From Lysobacterales bacterium (lineage in GTDB: Bacteria; Pseudomonadota; Gammaproteobacteria; Xanthomonadales; SZUA-5): a stretch of 64,000 nucleotides of DNA. Location of the stretch: NCBI GenBank assembly GCA_022844165.1, contig JALHMH010000012.1:56056-120055 (forward strand), written 5' to 3'. The notes beneath the pieces are model-generated. The model had not been told where the DNA came from, did not search any database, and saw nothing but the letters and a program-made list of their open reading frames with translations. Shown here piece by piece: positions 15,513 through 24,459 of the stretch. Each line of letters opens with the position of its first letter. Within the stretch, counting starts at the first letter, position 1. The translations under genes and the position numbers were made by a program.

Positions 15513-17450
15513 ATGAAACGGATTTTGGTACTACTCGCAATCGGCGGCTCGCTCCACGCCCATGACTTGACCACGCTGCCGCAAGTCGAGGCGGTAGGGC
15601 AGTCCAAAAGTCGCATCAATCTGGGCCGCGCGGTTGAACAATTGCCCGCCGGTACGGTGGTGCTCGATAGCGAAGATCTGCAAGCAATGAACATCGGCCA
15701 CGTGATGGACATTTTCCGCACCAGCGCTGGTTTGGTTGTGCGCCATATCAACCAGGGCGATGTCGGCGACGACTTCGGTTTGCGGGGATTTTCGGGTGGC
15801 CACGGTGTCGATGCTGCGGTTTTCGTCGATGGTGTGCCAATCAATCAGGTCAACGGTCGCACGCATGGCCTTGCCGACCTCAACTGGCTGCTGCCGCAGA
15901 TGATCGAACGGGTCGAGATCACCAAGGGTCCGTTTTCGGCGCGCAGCGGCAATTTCGCGTTGGGCGGCGTTGTCAATATCGTGACCAAAGCCGGCATGGA
16001 CGGCGGACAAATCGATGCCACCGCCGGGAAGTTTGGTTTTGGTCAGGCCGTGGTGAGCTATGGCAAAGGTGCGTCGTATTTGACTGGCGAAGGCTTCACG
16101 ACCGATGGATTTCGCGACAACGCATTCTCTGAGCGTACCAGTGTGTTTGCGAAACACAGCTTCGGCAATGATGAGCATCGCTTCAGCGTCGTGGCGCAAT
16201 GGGATTCGCGACGCTTCGGTGCGCCGGCCTATTTGCCGGTCGACGACGTTGTCGCAGGGCGTCGGGCCCGCACCGAGGCGATTAACAACAGTGATGGTGG
16301 CGATGTCGATCACGCTCAGGCCTACCTGACTTACTTTGGCGAGATTAACGATCACACGGCGATCGATGCGCGCGCCTATGCCATTGCCGACGAACGCTCG
16401 CGCTTCGCAGACTTCGGCACCGGGCAGTCGGTGACCTTCACGGAAGGAACCACGTTTGGGCTCAGCGCCGACGTCGAACATTCGTGGGCGTCCTTCCTGC
16501 TGGCCGGGGGTGCCGACTTGCGTTTCGACGATACCGAACGCCTCGCACAGCGCAGCGTGCGCCGGATGCCTGGCGCGCAGACCAGCGATCGCTCGGCGGA
16601 GGTGTTGCAAACCAGCCTTTATGCCGAAGCGCAGTGGGCGCCAGTCGATACGCTCAGAGCGACACTGGGCGTGCGTTGGGATCAATTCGACAGCGACGTT
16701 GAGAATCGTTTCAACAGCAGCGCCAGCGGCAGTGGCAAGGGCGATGCACTCAGTCCCAAGTTTGGCATTGCCTGGCGTCCGGCAGAGTTCGTGGAGTTCT
16801 ACGCCAATCGTGGTCGTGGCTTGCGCTCACCTTCGCAAGTCGAACTCTCGCCGGACACCCGTGGTGCACGATTCCAGGACCTGGAACCCTTCGAGGTCAA
16901 GAGCAACGACATTGGTGTGCGCCTTTCCTGGGGCAGCGCCTTCAGCGCGGAACTGGCCGTCTACGACACCCGAACCAACGGCGAGTTCGTGCAGGTGGCG
17001 CCGGGTGAGTTCGCCAATCTGGGTTCAACCACGCGTGATGGTGTCGAAGGCGAATTGCGTTGGCGCGGTCAGTGGCTGGAGGCATTTTTTGGCGCGTCGC
17101 GTGTCGATGCCGAATTGGTGTCGACGAGCAGTGCCCGCGAGGTGACCGGCGTGCCGGGCAATTCGCAGGTCGCGGGCCTGACCTGGCGACCGGAGACTTA
17201 TGTGTTCGACGTCTACGCTCAGCGCCATGGACGTGCCCCGCTCAACGCGGCCGGCAGCATCTTTCGTGAGCCGGTGGTGTCGTTGTCGGCGAAGATCAGC
17301 CGACAGTTCGAGCGGTTTCGCGCTTTCGCGCAATTCACATTCAATCCAGACGACGAGCGCTCGGAAACGCAGTTCCTGATTAACGGCCGAAACGCGTTCG
17401 ACCCCTTGCCCACCTTCGATGCGCAGATCGGGGTTTCGGTGCCTTTGTGA
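15513..17450 (+). CDS. TonB-dependent outer-membrane receptor
   Basis: A 645-residue outer-membrane receptor. It starts with a signal peptide (MKRILVLLAIGGSLHA). The plug domain (about 20-155) has GRAVEQLPAGTVVLDSEDLQ, LRGFSGGHGVDAAVFVDGVP and the closing IERVEITKGPFSARSGNFAL then GGVVNIVTK. The rest is a beta barrel with alternating aromatic strands. The last residues (FDAQIGVSVPL) lack the usual terminal Phe/Trp, although the strand pattern is present. The gene sits between the HupE/NikK-like pair and a DUF4198-like gene in one transcription unit, so it probably brings the same metal or metallophore across the outer membrane. Confidence 0.9.
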   Translation: MKRILVLLAIGGSLHAHDLTTLPQVEAVGQSKSRINLGRAVEQLPAGTVVLDSEDLQAMNIGHVMDIFRTSAGLVVRHINQGDVGDDFGLRGFSGGHGVDAAVFVDGVPINQVNGRTHGLADLNWLLPQMIERVEITKGPFSARSGNFALGGVVNIVTKAGMDGGQIDATAGKFGFGQAVVSYGKGASYLTGEGFTTDGFRDNAFSERTSVFAKHSFGNDEHRFSVVAQWDSRRFGAPAYLPVDDVVAGRRARTEAINNSDGGDVDHAQAYLTYFGEINDHTAIDARAYAIADERSRFADFGTGQSVTFTEGTTFGLSADVEHSWASFLLAGGADLRFDDTERLAQRSVRRMPGAQTSDRSAEVLQTSLYAEAQWAPVDTLRATLGVRWDQFDSDVENRFNSSASGSGKGDALSPKFGIAWRPAEFVEFYANRGRGLRSPSQVELSPDTRGARFQDLEPFEVKSNDIGVRLSWGSAFSAELAVYDTRTNGEFVQVAPGEFANLGSTTRDGVEGELRWRGQWLEAFFGASRVDAELVSTSSAREVTGVPGNSQVAGLTWRPETYVFDVYAQRHGRAPLNAAGSIFREPVVSLSAKISRQFERFRAFAQFTFNPDDERSETQFLINGRNAFDPLPTFDAQIGVSVPL

Positions 17451-17493
17451 CGACATTCATCGTTTCCATTGCAGATTCGACAGGAGCATCTCT

Positions 17494-18147
17494 GTGAAAT
17501 ACACAATATCGCTGGCGTTACTGGTTTTCGCGACTCAGGTGGGTGCGCACGATGTTTATGTCGATGCGACCGGTCTGGTCGTGTACGGGCATCCAGGTCA
17601 GCATGAGCCGTATCCTGCCAGCAAGCTGCGTAGCGTTCAGGCGATTGGTGCGGACGGGCAGATACGATTGCCCGGCATCGAGCGGCGAAACGAGATGAGC
17701 TATCTCAACACTGAAGGTGCTGCGGTGATCCATGTTGACTTCGACAACGGCCTGTTTGCCAAGACGCCGGAGGCAGGCAAATTCGTGCCCGGCGGCCGCG
17801 ATCAGCACCCAGGTGCCACCGAGGTTCGAAATTTCGTCAAGTACGGAAGATCCGTCTTCGTTTTCGCCGATCCGGCACTCAAGCCCAGCGGTGCCAAGTT
17901 TGAAATCGTGCCGTTGCGAGCACCGGCCGACGGGTTATTGGCGGTCGAGGTGCGGTTCGAGGGTCAACCTCTCGCGGCGGCTGTTGTCAGTCATGGCGAC
18001 TCAACCAGTGTCGCTGATGCAAGTGGGCGTGTGATGTTGCCGCATGCGCCGGATGCTCCGCAGCTGTATACCTCGCGGCATGAGCAGCCCGGTGTGGGTG
18101 CGGTAGATCGCGTGGTCTACGGCGCGGCATTGTGGGTTGCGCCGTAA
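17494..18147 (+). CDS. Periplasmic DUF4198-like protein
   Basis: A 217-residue exported protein with a GTG start behind CAGGAGCA. The signal peptide (MKYTISLALLVFATQVGA) ends before HDVYVDATGLVVYGHPG, whose N-terminal His resembles the metal-binding N-terminus of DUF4198/NikK proteins. Later segments (RSVFVFADPALKPSGAKFEI, VEVRFEGQPLAAAVVSHGD) fit the two beta-sandwich halves of that family. It closes the uptake operon. A periplasmic ligand carrier between the receptor and the HupE-like permease is the likely role, inferred from context. Confidence 0.7.
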   Translation: MKYTISLALLVFATQVGAHDVYVDATGLVVYGHPGQHEPYPASKLRSVQAIGADGQIRLPGIERRNEMSYLNTEGAAVIHVDFDNGLFAKTPEAGKFVPGGRDQHPGATEVRNFVKYGRSVFVFADPALKPSGAKFEIVPLRAPADGLLAVEVRFEGQPLAAAVVSHGDSTSVADASGRVMLPHAPDAPQLYTSRHEQPGVGAVDRVVYGAALWVAP

Positions 18148-18292
18148 CGGCGGATCAGTACCAGGGGTCAGGCCAAGCCGGGACAAAGTGGGCAAAAGCA
18201 AGGCGCGCACGCGGCGGCTGCGTTCGGACCCTTCACCCGAACCCGATTTGCCGGTACGCTTCCGCCCCTTGTGCAGGGGAGGACGGCCCACA

Positions 18293-20851
18293 ATGGATCG
18301 CGTTCTGATGATCGAAGCTTCGGCGACGCGACGTCGTGCGTTGTCTGGCATGTTGACTCAGAAGGCGTTTGCGGTGCGTGTGGTGGCGAACTACGCCGAT
18401 GGCCTTACCGCCATTGGTGCCGAACACGCAGCCGCGATCATCGTCAGTTGGCCGGAATACTCGGATCGCCGCGCCGACGAGGTCTTCGCGCTCCTGCGCT
18501 CCCGCGACTATGCTCATTTGCCAGTGCTGGTCATGGCCGACTCGACCGACGCCGGCGCGCTGAGCTGGTTGATGAAACGCGAACACACAGCGTTGTTGCT
18601 CTGGTCAGACTATTCGGACGCGCCGGAAGCCTTGTGCAAGCTGATTCGTCCGAGCGCGAAACCGGCATCGGAAGTTGCCTCTGGCAACGCTCTGCGCGTG
18701 CTCTTTGTCGATGATTCGCCGACAGTACGGATTGCATTTAAACGTTTGCTGGCAGCCGAAGGATATCTGGTTGACACAGCCAATAGCGCCGAAGAAGGTC
18801 TGGCCCGAGCGCTGGAAGACGACTACAACATCGCCATTGTCGACTACTTTATGCCGGGTAACTCCGGTGCCGAATTGGTGCGGCAGTTGCGCGACAATCC
18901 GAAGACCGCGGGTGTTCTTGCGGCAGTCATCACCGGCACGTATTCAGACCGGGTCATTACAGAGTCGCTGAGTGCGGGCGCCGTCGAATGCATGTTCAAG
19001 AGTGAGGCGCGCGAACTATTTCTGGCGCGGATGCGGTCTTTGTCGCGCACAGTGCATGATCGAATGGCAATCGACAACGAGCGTCGGCGATTGCGCGGAA
19101 TTTTGACCTCGGTCGGTGAGGGCGTCTATGGCGTCGACCCAGCTGGTCGCATCCAGTTCATCAATCCGGCTGCGCTCGATATTCTCGGTTATCCGCATGA
19201 TGTCGATTTCAGGGGTCAATCGGCAGCTGAGCGTTTCCATTTCGCTTTCGAAGATCGCACACGCATCCCGCCTGCGGCGTGTTTCTTGAGCCAGTGTTAT
19301 ATCGACGGTAATCAGGTCAGCGCCTGGCAGACGGTTTTTTGGCACCAATCCGGGCGTTCTGTACCGGTCGAATGCACCGTGTATCCGCTCGACATTGACG
19401 GTCAGCGCGAAGGATCCGTTGTGGCTTTTCGCGACGTATCGCAACAGCGTTTACTGGAAGAAGAACTGCGCTGGCAGGCAAGTCACGATTCGCTCACCAA
19501 GCTGCACAACCGGGCGCATTTCGAGCAAGCGCTTCAGCAGGAAGTGGCGCGCCTCAGGCGCTCCGACCAGGTGTCGCTGCTGTTGTTTATCGATGTCGAT
19601 CGATTCAAATACATCAACGATACCCTTGGCCATGCGGCTGGCGATCAGCTGCTGGTCGAGGCGAGCCACCGATTGAAAGCGCGGCTTCGCGTCGGTGACA
19701 CGATTGCCCGCATGGGTGGCGATGAATACGCGTTGATTATTCGCAATGCGCAGGCGCTCGATCCTTTGCAAGCCGGGGATGAGTTCCGGCGAGCACTGTC
19801 GGGTGAGTTGTTCTCGTACGGTGAGCAGCACTATCGACTGTCGGCGAGCATCGGCATCGCACGGTTGGATCGCAACTCGATGTCGCCGTCCGATGCGATG
19901 GCGAATGCCGATATCGCCTGTCATATCGCCAAGAACAAGGGCCGCAATCAGGTCCACGTGTACTCATACGACAGCGATCAACGGGCGTCAATGGACATCG
20001 AACTGAACTGGTCGGTGCGACTTGAAGAGGCGATCCGCGACAACCTTTTTGTCCTTTGTTTCCAACCGATCTTGCCGCTCGCCGATATCGACCTTTCGGC
20101 GTTGCCTGGTGCAGAGGGCGAACTTTGGCAGTCGCATCTGAATCAGCACGCGCATCGCCGCGTCTACTACGAGGTGTTGTTGCGCATGCGCTCGCAAAGT
20201 GGGGCGCTCGTCGCGCCCGATGCGTTTCTGCCGACTGCCGAGCGTTACAACATGATGCTGGATATCGATAAGTGGGTGCTGCACCACGCGCTCAAAGCGC
20301 TGCGTGAGCAGCAGTTGCTGAATCCGAGTCATCGGCTAGGTCTGTCGATTAACCTATCGGCTCAGTCATTAGGCGCCAATGGCATTGGCCGATTTGTGAT
20401 CGACAAACTCGTCGAGTTCGATGTCGAGCCATCCTTGATTACATTCGAAATCACTGAAACCAAGGCGGTCACCAATCTCGACGCCGCCCGCGAGTTGATT
20501 GCGATGTTGCGTGCCCAGGGGTGTCGTTTCGCGTTGGACGATTTTGGCTGTGGCTTTTCGTCGTTCAGCCATTTGAAGCACCTCAATGTCGATTTCCTCA
20601 AAATCGATGGGTCGTTCATCCAGGGATTGCTCGAGGATCCCGTCGACCGTGCGGTCATCGCGGCAATCAACAACATCGCCCATTCGGTCGGCAAGCGAAC
20701 GGTTGCCGAGTACGTGGATCGCCCTGACGTGTTGTCCGCACTGCACAGCTGTGGCGTAGATTTTGTCCAGGGCTACTACGTCGGCCGGCCGATGGACTCG
20801 CTGAATCACGCGCTGGCGCACTTGCCGGCGCGGGAGTTGTTGGTCGCTTAA
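18293..20851 (+). CDS. Hybrid response regulator with tandem receivers, PAS, GGDEF and EAL domains
   Basis: An 852-residue cytoplasmic cyclic-di-GMP protein. Residues 1-120 form a receiver-like fold without the phosphoacceptor Asp (AAIIVSWPEY). A complete receiver follows (134-255) with Asp140/141, Asp184 and Lys236. A PAS domain spans about 265-385. The GGDEF domain (about 395-560) has an intact GGDEY (475-479) and an inhibitory RxxD site (Arg466-Asp469). The EAL domain (about 575-845) has EVL at 627-629, DDFG (749-752), Lys770 and Gln826, so the metal-binding residues seem kept despite the Ala-to-Val change. The longer frame to 18137 crosses unrelated upstream sequence; the Met at 18293 starts the first receiver. 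Confidence 0.93.
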   Translation: MDRVLMIEASATRRRALSGMLTQKAFAVRVVANYADGLTAIGAEHAAAIIVSWPEYSDRRADEVFALLRSRDYAHLPVLVMADSTDAGALSWLMKREHTALLLWSDYSDAPEALCKLIRPSAKPASEVASGNALRVLFVDDSPTVRIAFKRLLAAEGYLVDTANSAEEGLARALEDDYNIAIVDYFMPGNSGAELVRQLRDNPKTAGVLAAVITGTYSDRVITESLSAGAVECMFKSEARELFLARMRSLSRTVHDRMAIDNERRRLRGILTSVGEGVYGVDPAGRIQFINPAALDILGYPHDVDFRGQSAAERFHFAFEDRTRIPPAACFLSQCYIDGNQVSAWQTVFWHQSGRSVPVECTVYPLDIDGQREGSVVAFRDVSQQRLLEEELRWQASHDSLTKLHNRAHFEQALQQEVARLRRSDQVSLLLFIDVDRFKYINDTLGHAAGDQLLVEASHRLKARLRVGDTIARMGGDEYALIIRNAQALDPLQAGDEFRRALSGELFSYGEQHYRLSASIGIARLDRNSMSPSDAMANADIACHIAKNKGRNQVHVYSYDSDQRASMDIELNWSVRLEEAIRDNLFVLCFQPILPLADIDLSALPGAEGELWQSHLNQHAHRRVYYEVLLRMRSQSGALVAPDAFLPTAERYNMMLDIDKWVLHHALKALREQQLLNPSHRLGLSINLSAQSLGANGIGRFVIDKLVEFDVEPSLITFEITETKAVTNLDAARELIAMLRAQGCRFALDDFGCGFSSFSHLKHLNVDFLKIDGSFIQGLLEDPVDRAVIAAINNIAHSVGKRTVAEYVDRPDVLSALHSCGVDFVQGYYVGRPMDSLNHALAHLPARELLVA

Positions 20852-20937
20852 GCGCTGCGTAATCGCGCGTGTTGAAACTTCGTTCCTGAATTTGAGAAAC
20901 TGCGATCGATCCGTCAAACGCCAGCGACCCCGATCGC

Positions 20938-22338
20938 GTGCAGCAACCCTCGTTCCTCTGGCACGACTACGAGAGTTTTGGCGTTGAGCCTCGGCGCGAT
21001 CGACCGGCCGAATTCGCTGCGCTGCGCACGGATACGGACTTCAATCCGATCGCTGAGCCAGTGACGATTCGCTGCCAGCCCACGATCGATTATTTGCCCG
21101 ACCCGGACGCCTGTCGCGTGACCGGGATCGGTCCGATGCAGGCATTGGAAACGGGCTTGCCGGAACCGCAATTTGCGGCTCGAGTGTTTGGCGAGATGTG
21201 CGAGCCGCAGACCTGCGTGGTGGGTTACAACAATCTGCGATTCGACGATGAAATGACGCGCCATTTGTTCTGGCGAAACTTCTTCGATCCCTATGCCCGC
21301 GAATGGCAGAACGGCAATTCGCGCTTCGACATGATCGATCTGATGCGTGCGGCTTACGCGTTACGTCCGCACGGATTGCATTGGCCGCAGCGCGACGACG
21401 GCGCGCCCAGTTTTCGACTCGACGAACTGGCGCCAGCCAATGGAGTGAAACACGAACATGCGCATTCCGCGTTGGCGGACGTCGAAGCGACGCTGGGTCT
21501 TGCGCGCAAGTTGCGGGCGGCGCAACCCAAGCTCTTTGAGCACGCCCTGAGCCTGCGCGACAAGCACCGGGTGTCAGGCATGTTGAACTGGCAGGCGCGC
21601 GCGCCCTTGGTGCATGTTTCGCAGCGGTTTCCTGCGGCCCGCGGTTGTTTGGCGATTGTCGTCCCGTTGGCATTCCATCCCAGACAGTCAGGAAAAATCA
21701 TTGTTTACGACAGCTACCACGATCCTGCGCCCTTATTGACCGAATCGCCGCAGCGTTTGTCTGAGTTGCTGTTGTTGCCCGGCGACGCAGCTTCGCGCAC
21801 GCCGCTGGGCCTGAAGCTGGTGCACACCAACAAAGTGCCGTTCCTCGCGCCGTTGTCGGTCTTGACGGGCGTCGATCTCGCGCGCATAGCGCTTGACCGA
21901 GAACGCTGTATGGCCAACGTATGCAGCGTGCAGAACGCGCCAGATCTGGATCGCAAGGTTCAAGAGATATTTGCATCTGTGGACGAAAGCCAGCGTGCCA
22001 ATGAAGAGGACGTTGACAGCGCGTTGTACAGCGGGTTCGTCAGCGACGCTGACCGCAGATTGTGCTCTCGATTTCGTTCGGCCTCGCCCGAACAGATGGC
22101 GGAGGTCGCATTGGGATTTCAAGATTGCAGATTGCGCGAGTTGGCGTTTCGCTATCGCGCCCGGCATTTCAACGGCACTTTGAGCCCGATCGAAAAGGAC
22201 CTCTGGCGTGCGTACGGTCGTCGGCAACAGCAAAATGGAAAGAGACCGTTTGCCGCCGTGCTCGAAGCCGCAAATCGCTTTGATGATGCGGTTCGCGTCG
22301 ATGTACTGCGCTGGCTGGAACTGGCCAGCGCAATTTGA
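20938..22338 (+). CDS. sbcB: Exodeoxyribonuclease I
   Basis: A 466-residue 3'-5' single-strand DNA exonuclease of the DEDDh class, used in mismatch repair and recombination. The N-terminal exonuclease motif FLWHDYESFGVEPRRDRPA supplies the first acidic residues. VVGYNNLRFDDEMTRHLFWR is the second motif and HSALADVEATLGLA the third with its catalytic His and Asp. The SH3-like and C-terminal helical domains follow (to ELAFRYRARHFNGTLSP). The start is GTG at 20938; no strong ribosome-binding site is visible, so the exact start is uncertain by a few codons. Length fits E. coli ExoI (about 475). Confidence 0.95.
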   Translation: MQQPSFLWHDYESFGVEPRRDRPAEFAALRTDTDFNPIAEPVTIRCQPTIDYLPDPDACRVTGIGPMQALETGLPEPQFAARVFGEMCEPQTCVVGYNNLRFDDEMTRHLFWRNFFDPYAREWQNGNSRFDMIDLMRAAYALRPHGLHWPQRDDGAPSFRLDELAPANGVKHEHAHSALADVEATLGLARKLRAAQPKLFEHALSLRDKHRVSGMLNWQARAPLVHVSQRFPAARGCLAIVVPLAFHPRQSGKIIVYDSYHDPAPLLTESPQRLSELLLLPGDAASRTPLGLKLVHTNKVPFLAPLSVLTGVDLARIALDRERCMANVCSVQNAPDLDRKVQEIFASVDESQRANEEDVDSALYSGFVSDADRRLCSRFRSASPEQMAEVALGFQDCRLRELAFRYRARHFNGTLSPIEKDLWRAYGRRQQQNGKRPFAAVLEAANRFDDAVRVDVLRWLELASAI

Positions 22339-22472
22339 CCGGGTGTGCATCAATCGTGTCCGACTTTGAACGGACGCGCGTCCATTCTTGTGTAAGTCAT
22401 TGAATAATCCTTGATTCGACGACTGGCCCGAGGATTGCATCGCGAGCGCAAACCCTCTTTTTTGGCCCGCTC

Positions 22473-23252
22473 ATGTCCACGCGCACAACTCCACTGGTCG
22501 TTCTTGCCGCTACTTTGCTCGCAGTCGTGACGATGAGCTGGGTTTTTATCTTCCCACGGTTTGTCCAGGACATACCGCTGGACACCGTTGAGGCGTCGTA
22601 CAGCGCGCTCGAAGCCTTGTTCGCCGGCCTGGCGTTCCTGGGCTTGTTGTCGACCATCTGGATTCAACGCCAGGAGCTGCGATTGCAACGCATTGAGCTG
22701 TCGCAAACTCGCGAAGAGATGCGTCGTCAGGCTGAGGCCCAAGAGAAAAGCGAACGTGCATTGCATGCGCAAACCGAGGCGTTGCGCGATGAGGCAGAGC
22801 GCCAGGCGCGCGCCTACTTGCGCATATCGCTGGTGCCAACGGGCAGTTCGAGTTGGGCGCTGGAGATCAGCAATGCCGGGCGAACGCCTGCAGAAGACGT
22901 ACAACTGACCGTCGATCGACCGTTGTGGTTATGGGGACGCGACGATCAATTGAGATTATTGAGTGAACTGCCGCTGTTCGCATGCGGCGGCTTCACCATT
23001 CCGCCGGGCTTTACGTTGACCTACGCGTTGCAAGATCGCCGCGTGCTGTCGCACGTTTTTGAGCGTGCTGTCGACCAGCCAACGCAGTTTTCCATCGGGG
23101 CGCGATATCGTACGACCGCAGGTCGTGTTGTCGAAGAACAGAGCCGTTTCAGTTTGGACCTTCTGGAAGAAACCAGCGCCGGCGACAAAGACTTCTGGAC
23201 GCGCCAGGTGGTGCAGGCGTTGCGCGACCTGAAGCCCAAGGAGCGCCATTGA
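22473..23252 (+). CDS. Membrane-anchored coiled-coil protein of unknown function
   Basis: A 259-residue protein with two N-terminal membrane helices (about 7-28 and 45-65) and then a long charged coiled coil (RQELRLQRIELSQTREEMRR through about residue 112). A small beta-rich cytoplasmic domain follows (ARAYLRISLVPTGSSSWALE, ISNAGRTPAEDVQLTV). The ISNAGRTPAEDV pattern is common in uncharacterised bacterial proteins with this two-helix plus coiled-coil layout. It lies between sbcB and a convergent cyclase gene with no operon context. No function can be assigned. Confidence 0.7.
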   Translation: MSTRTTPLVVLAATLLAVVTMSWVFIFPRFVQDIPLDTVEASYSALEALFAGLAFLGLLSTIWIQRQELRLQRIELSQTREEMRRQAEAQEKSERALHAQTEALRDEAERQARAYLRISLVPTGSSSWALEISNAGRTPAEDVQLTVDRPLWLWGRDDQLRLLSELPLFACGGFTIPPGFTLTYALQDRRVLSHVFERAVDQPTQFSIGARYRTTAGRVVEEQSRFSLDLLEETSAGDKDFWTRQVVQALRDLKPKERH

Positions 23253-23303
23253 TGCCGAAGTCGTCGAAACTGAGAAGATCTCAACCGCGATGCGCTTTGC
23301 GCG

Positions 23304-24197
23304 CTATGAATTGCACTGAAAGTACAAGACATCCGTTGGATCCTTGTCGACCGCTTGCCCGAGGCTGATTTTTCCGCCTTTGCGCAATTGCAATTCGTCG
23401 CGGTGCAGGCGCAGTTCGTCGTCCTCACCGAGCTTAACGTAGGTCCCGTTGGTGCTGCGGTCCGTGAGCACAAAGTAACCGCGCTTAAACTCGATGTGCG
23501 CGTGGTTCCGCGACACCCACTCGTTGTCGACCACCAAGGTACTGCTGGGATCGCGGCCAAGACCAAACGGCGGCGAACTGCTGGACAGCTCAATCAACTG
23601 GCCGCGATACCGTAGCGAGATCTTCGCGCCGGCAGGTGCGTCTTCCAGGCGGATGGCGCGCGCAACCATGGTGACGTTCGATGTGTCCTCTTGCCAAACC
23701 ACATCGACGATTTCAACGGGATTGAGTTTTCCGGCGACACGGACATCGCCCAGATGCCGGGTCCGGATGATCGAGTGATTGGTCAAGCCTCGCACAGTCG
23801 TCAGCGTGGTAACGATTTGCTCACGTTTGGCCATCTGCGTCATACGCGCGGCGGTATTGACTGCATCTCCGTAGACATCACCCTCTTCAAGCAGTGCCTC
23901 GCCATGGTGCAGGCCGATACGCACCGCCAACGATTCCTTTTGCCAGGTCGGATCGCCGTGAATTCGCCGCTGCATATCGATCGACGCCATCAGGCCGGCC
24001 ATTGCGCCAGGAAAGGTACACATCAGCTCATCGCCAATGGTCTTAATGACCCGGCCGCCATGCCGGTGGGTGACTTCTGTCAGGGCACCGAGCACGACTG
24101 TCGTGATTGAGCGCGCGCCGACGTCGCCGAGCTTTTCGAAGAGCTTGGTGCTGCCGGCAATGTCCGCAAAGAGGATGGTGATCGGTTGGAGGCTCAT
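23304..24197 (-). CDS. Class III nucleotide cyclase with C-terminal FHA domain
   Basis: A 297-residue soluble protein. The class III cyclase homology domain (about 1-165) has FADIAGST with metal ligand Asp12, IKTIGDELM with Lys52 and the second metal ligand Asp56, and GDVYGDAVNTAAR with Asp107, Asn114 and Arg118. All catalytic positions are filled, and Lys52/Asp107 suggests ATP and hence cAMP production. A forkhead-associated domain (about 205-290) shows FGLGRDPSS, SRNHAHIEF and STNGTYVKLG, the phosphothreonine-recognition loops. The start at 24197 is preferred over 24233 because the added residues have no similarity. Cyclase activity may be tuned by binding a phosphorylated partner. Confidence 0.9.
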   Translation of the reverse strand: MSLQPITILFADIAGSTKLFEKLGDVGARSITTVVLGALTEVTHRHGGRVIKTIGDELMCTFPGAMAGLMASIDMQRRIHGDPTWQKESLAVRIGLHHGEALLEEGDVYGDAVNTAARMTQMAKREQIVTTLTTVRGLTNHSIIRTRHLGDVRVAGKLNPVEIVDVVWQEDTSNVTMVARAIRLEDAPAGAKISLRYRGQLIELSSSSPPFGLGRDPSSTLVVDNEWVSRNHAHIEFKRGYFVLTDRSTNGTYVKLGEDDELRLHRDELQLRKGGKISLGQAVDKDPTDVLYFQCNS

Positions 24198-24459
24198 AGG
24201 GCCAATGCTAGGACATGCGACATGGGTGGGCAAAGCCCTGAATTCGTTTGCCGGAGAAAACCGGGTTGCAGATTGCGCTCGATCCGTTCAAAAGTCACGT
24301 AACGCCCTTGCGCACCTTCACACGAGCATTGACGACTTCAAGCTGACTCCAACGCAGCTGCGCAACGATACGCAGGTTAACTGGCGAATCCCACAGGGTC
24401 CAATGAATCTATGCATTTTTTCGTAGCATCGCGATGATACTTTTGGAGCGTGGACAATC

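Noticed and set aside
15531..16685. 384-codon reverse frame within the TonB-dependent receptor
   Set aside because: It is a shadow of the receptor reading frame.
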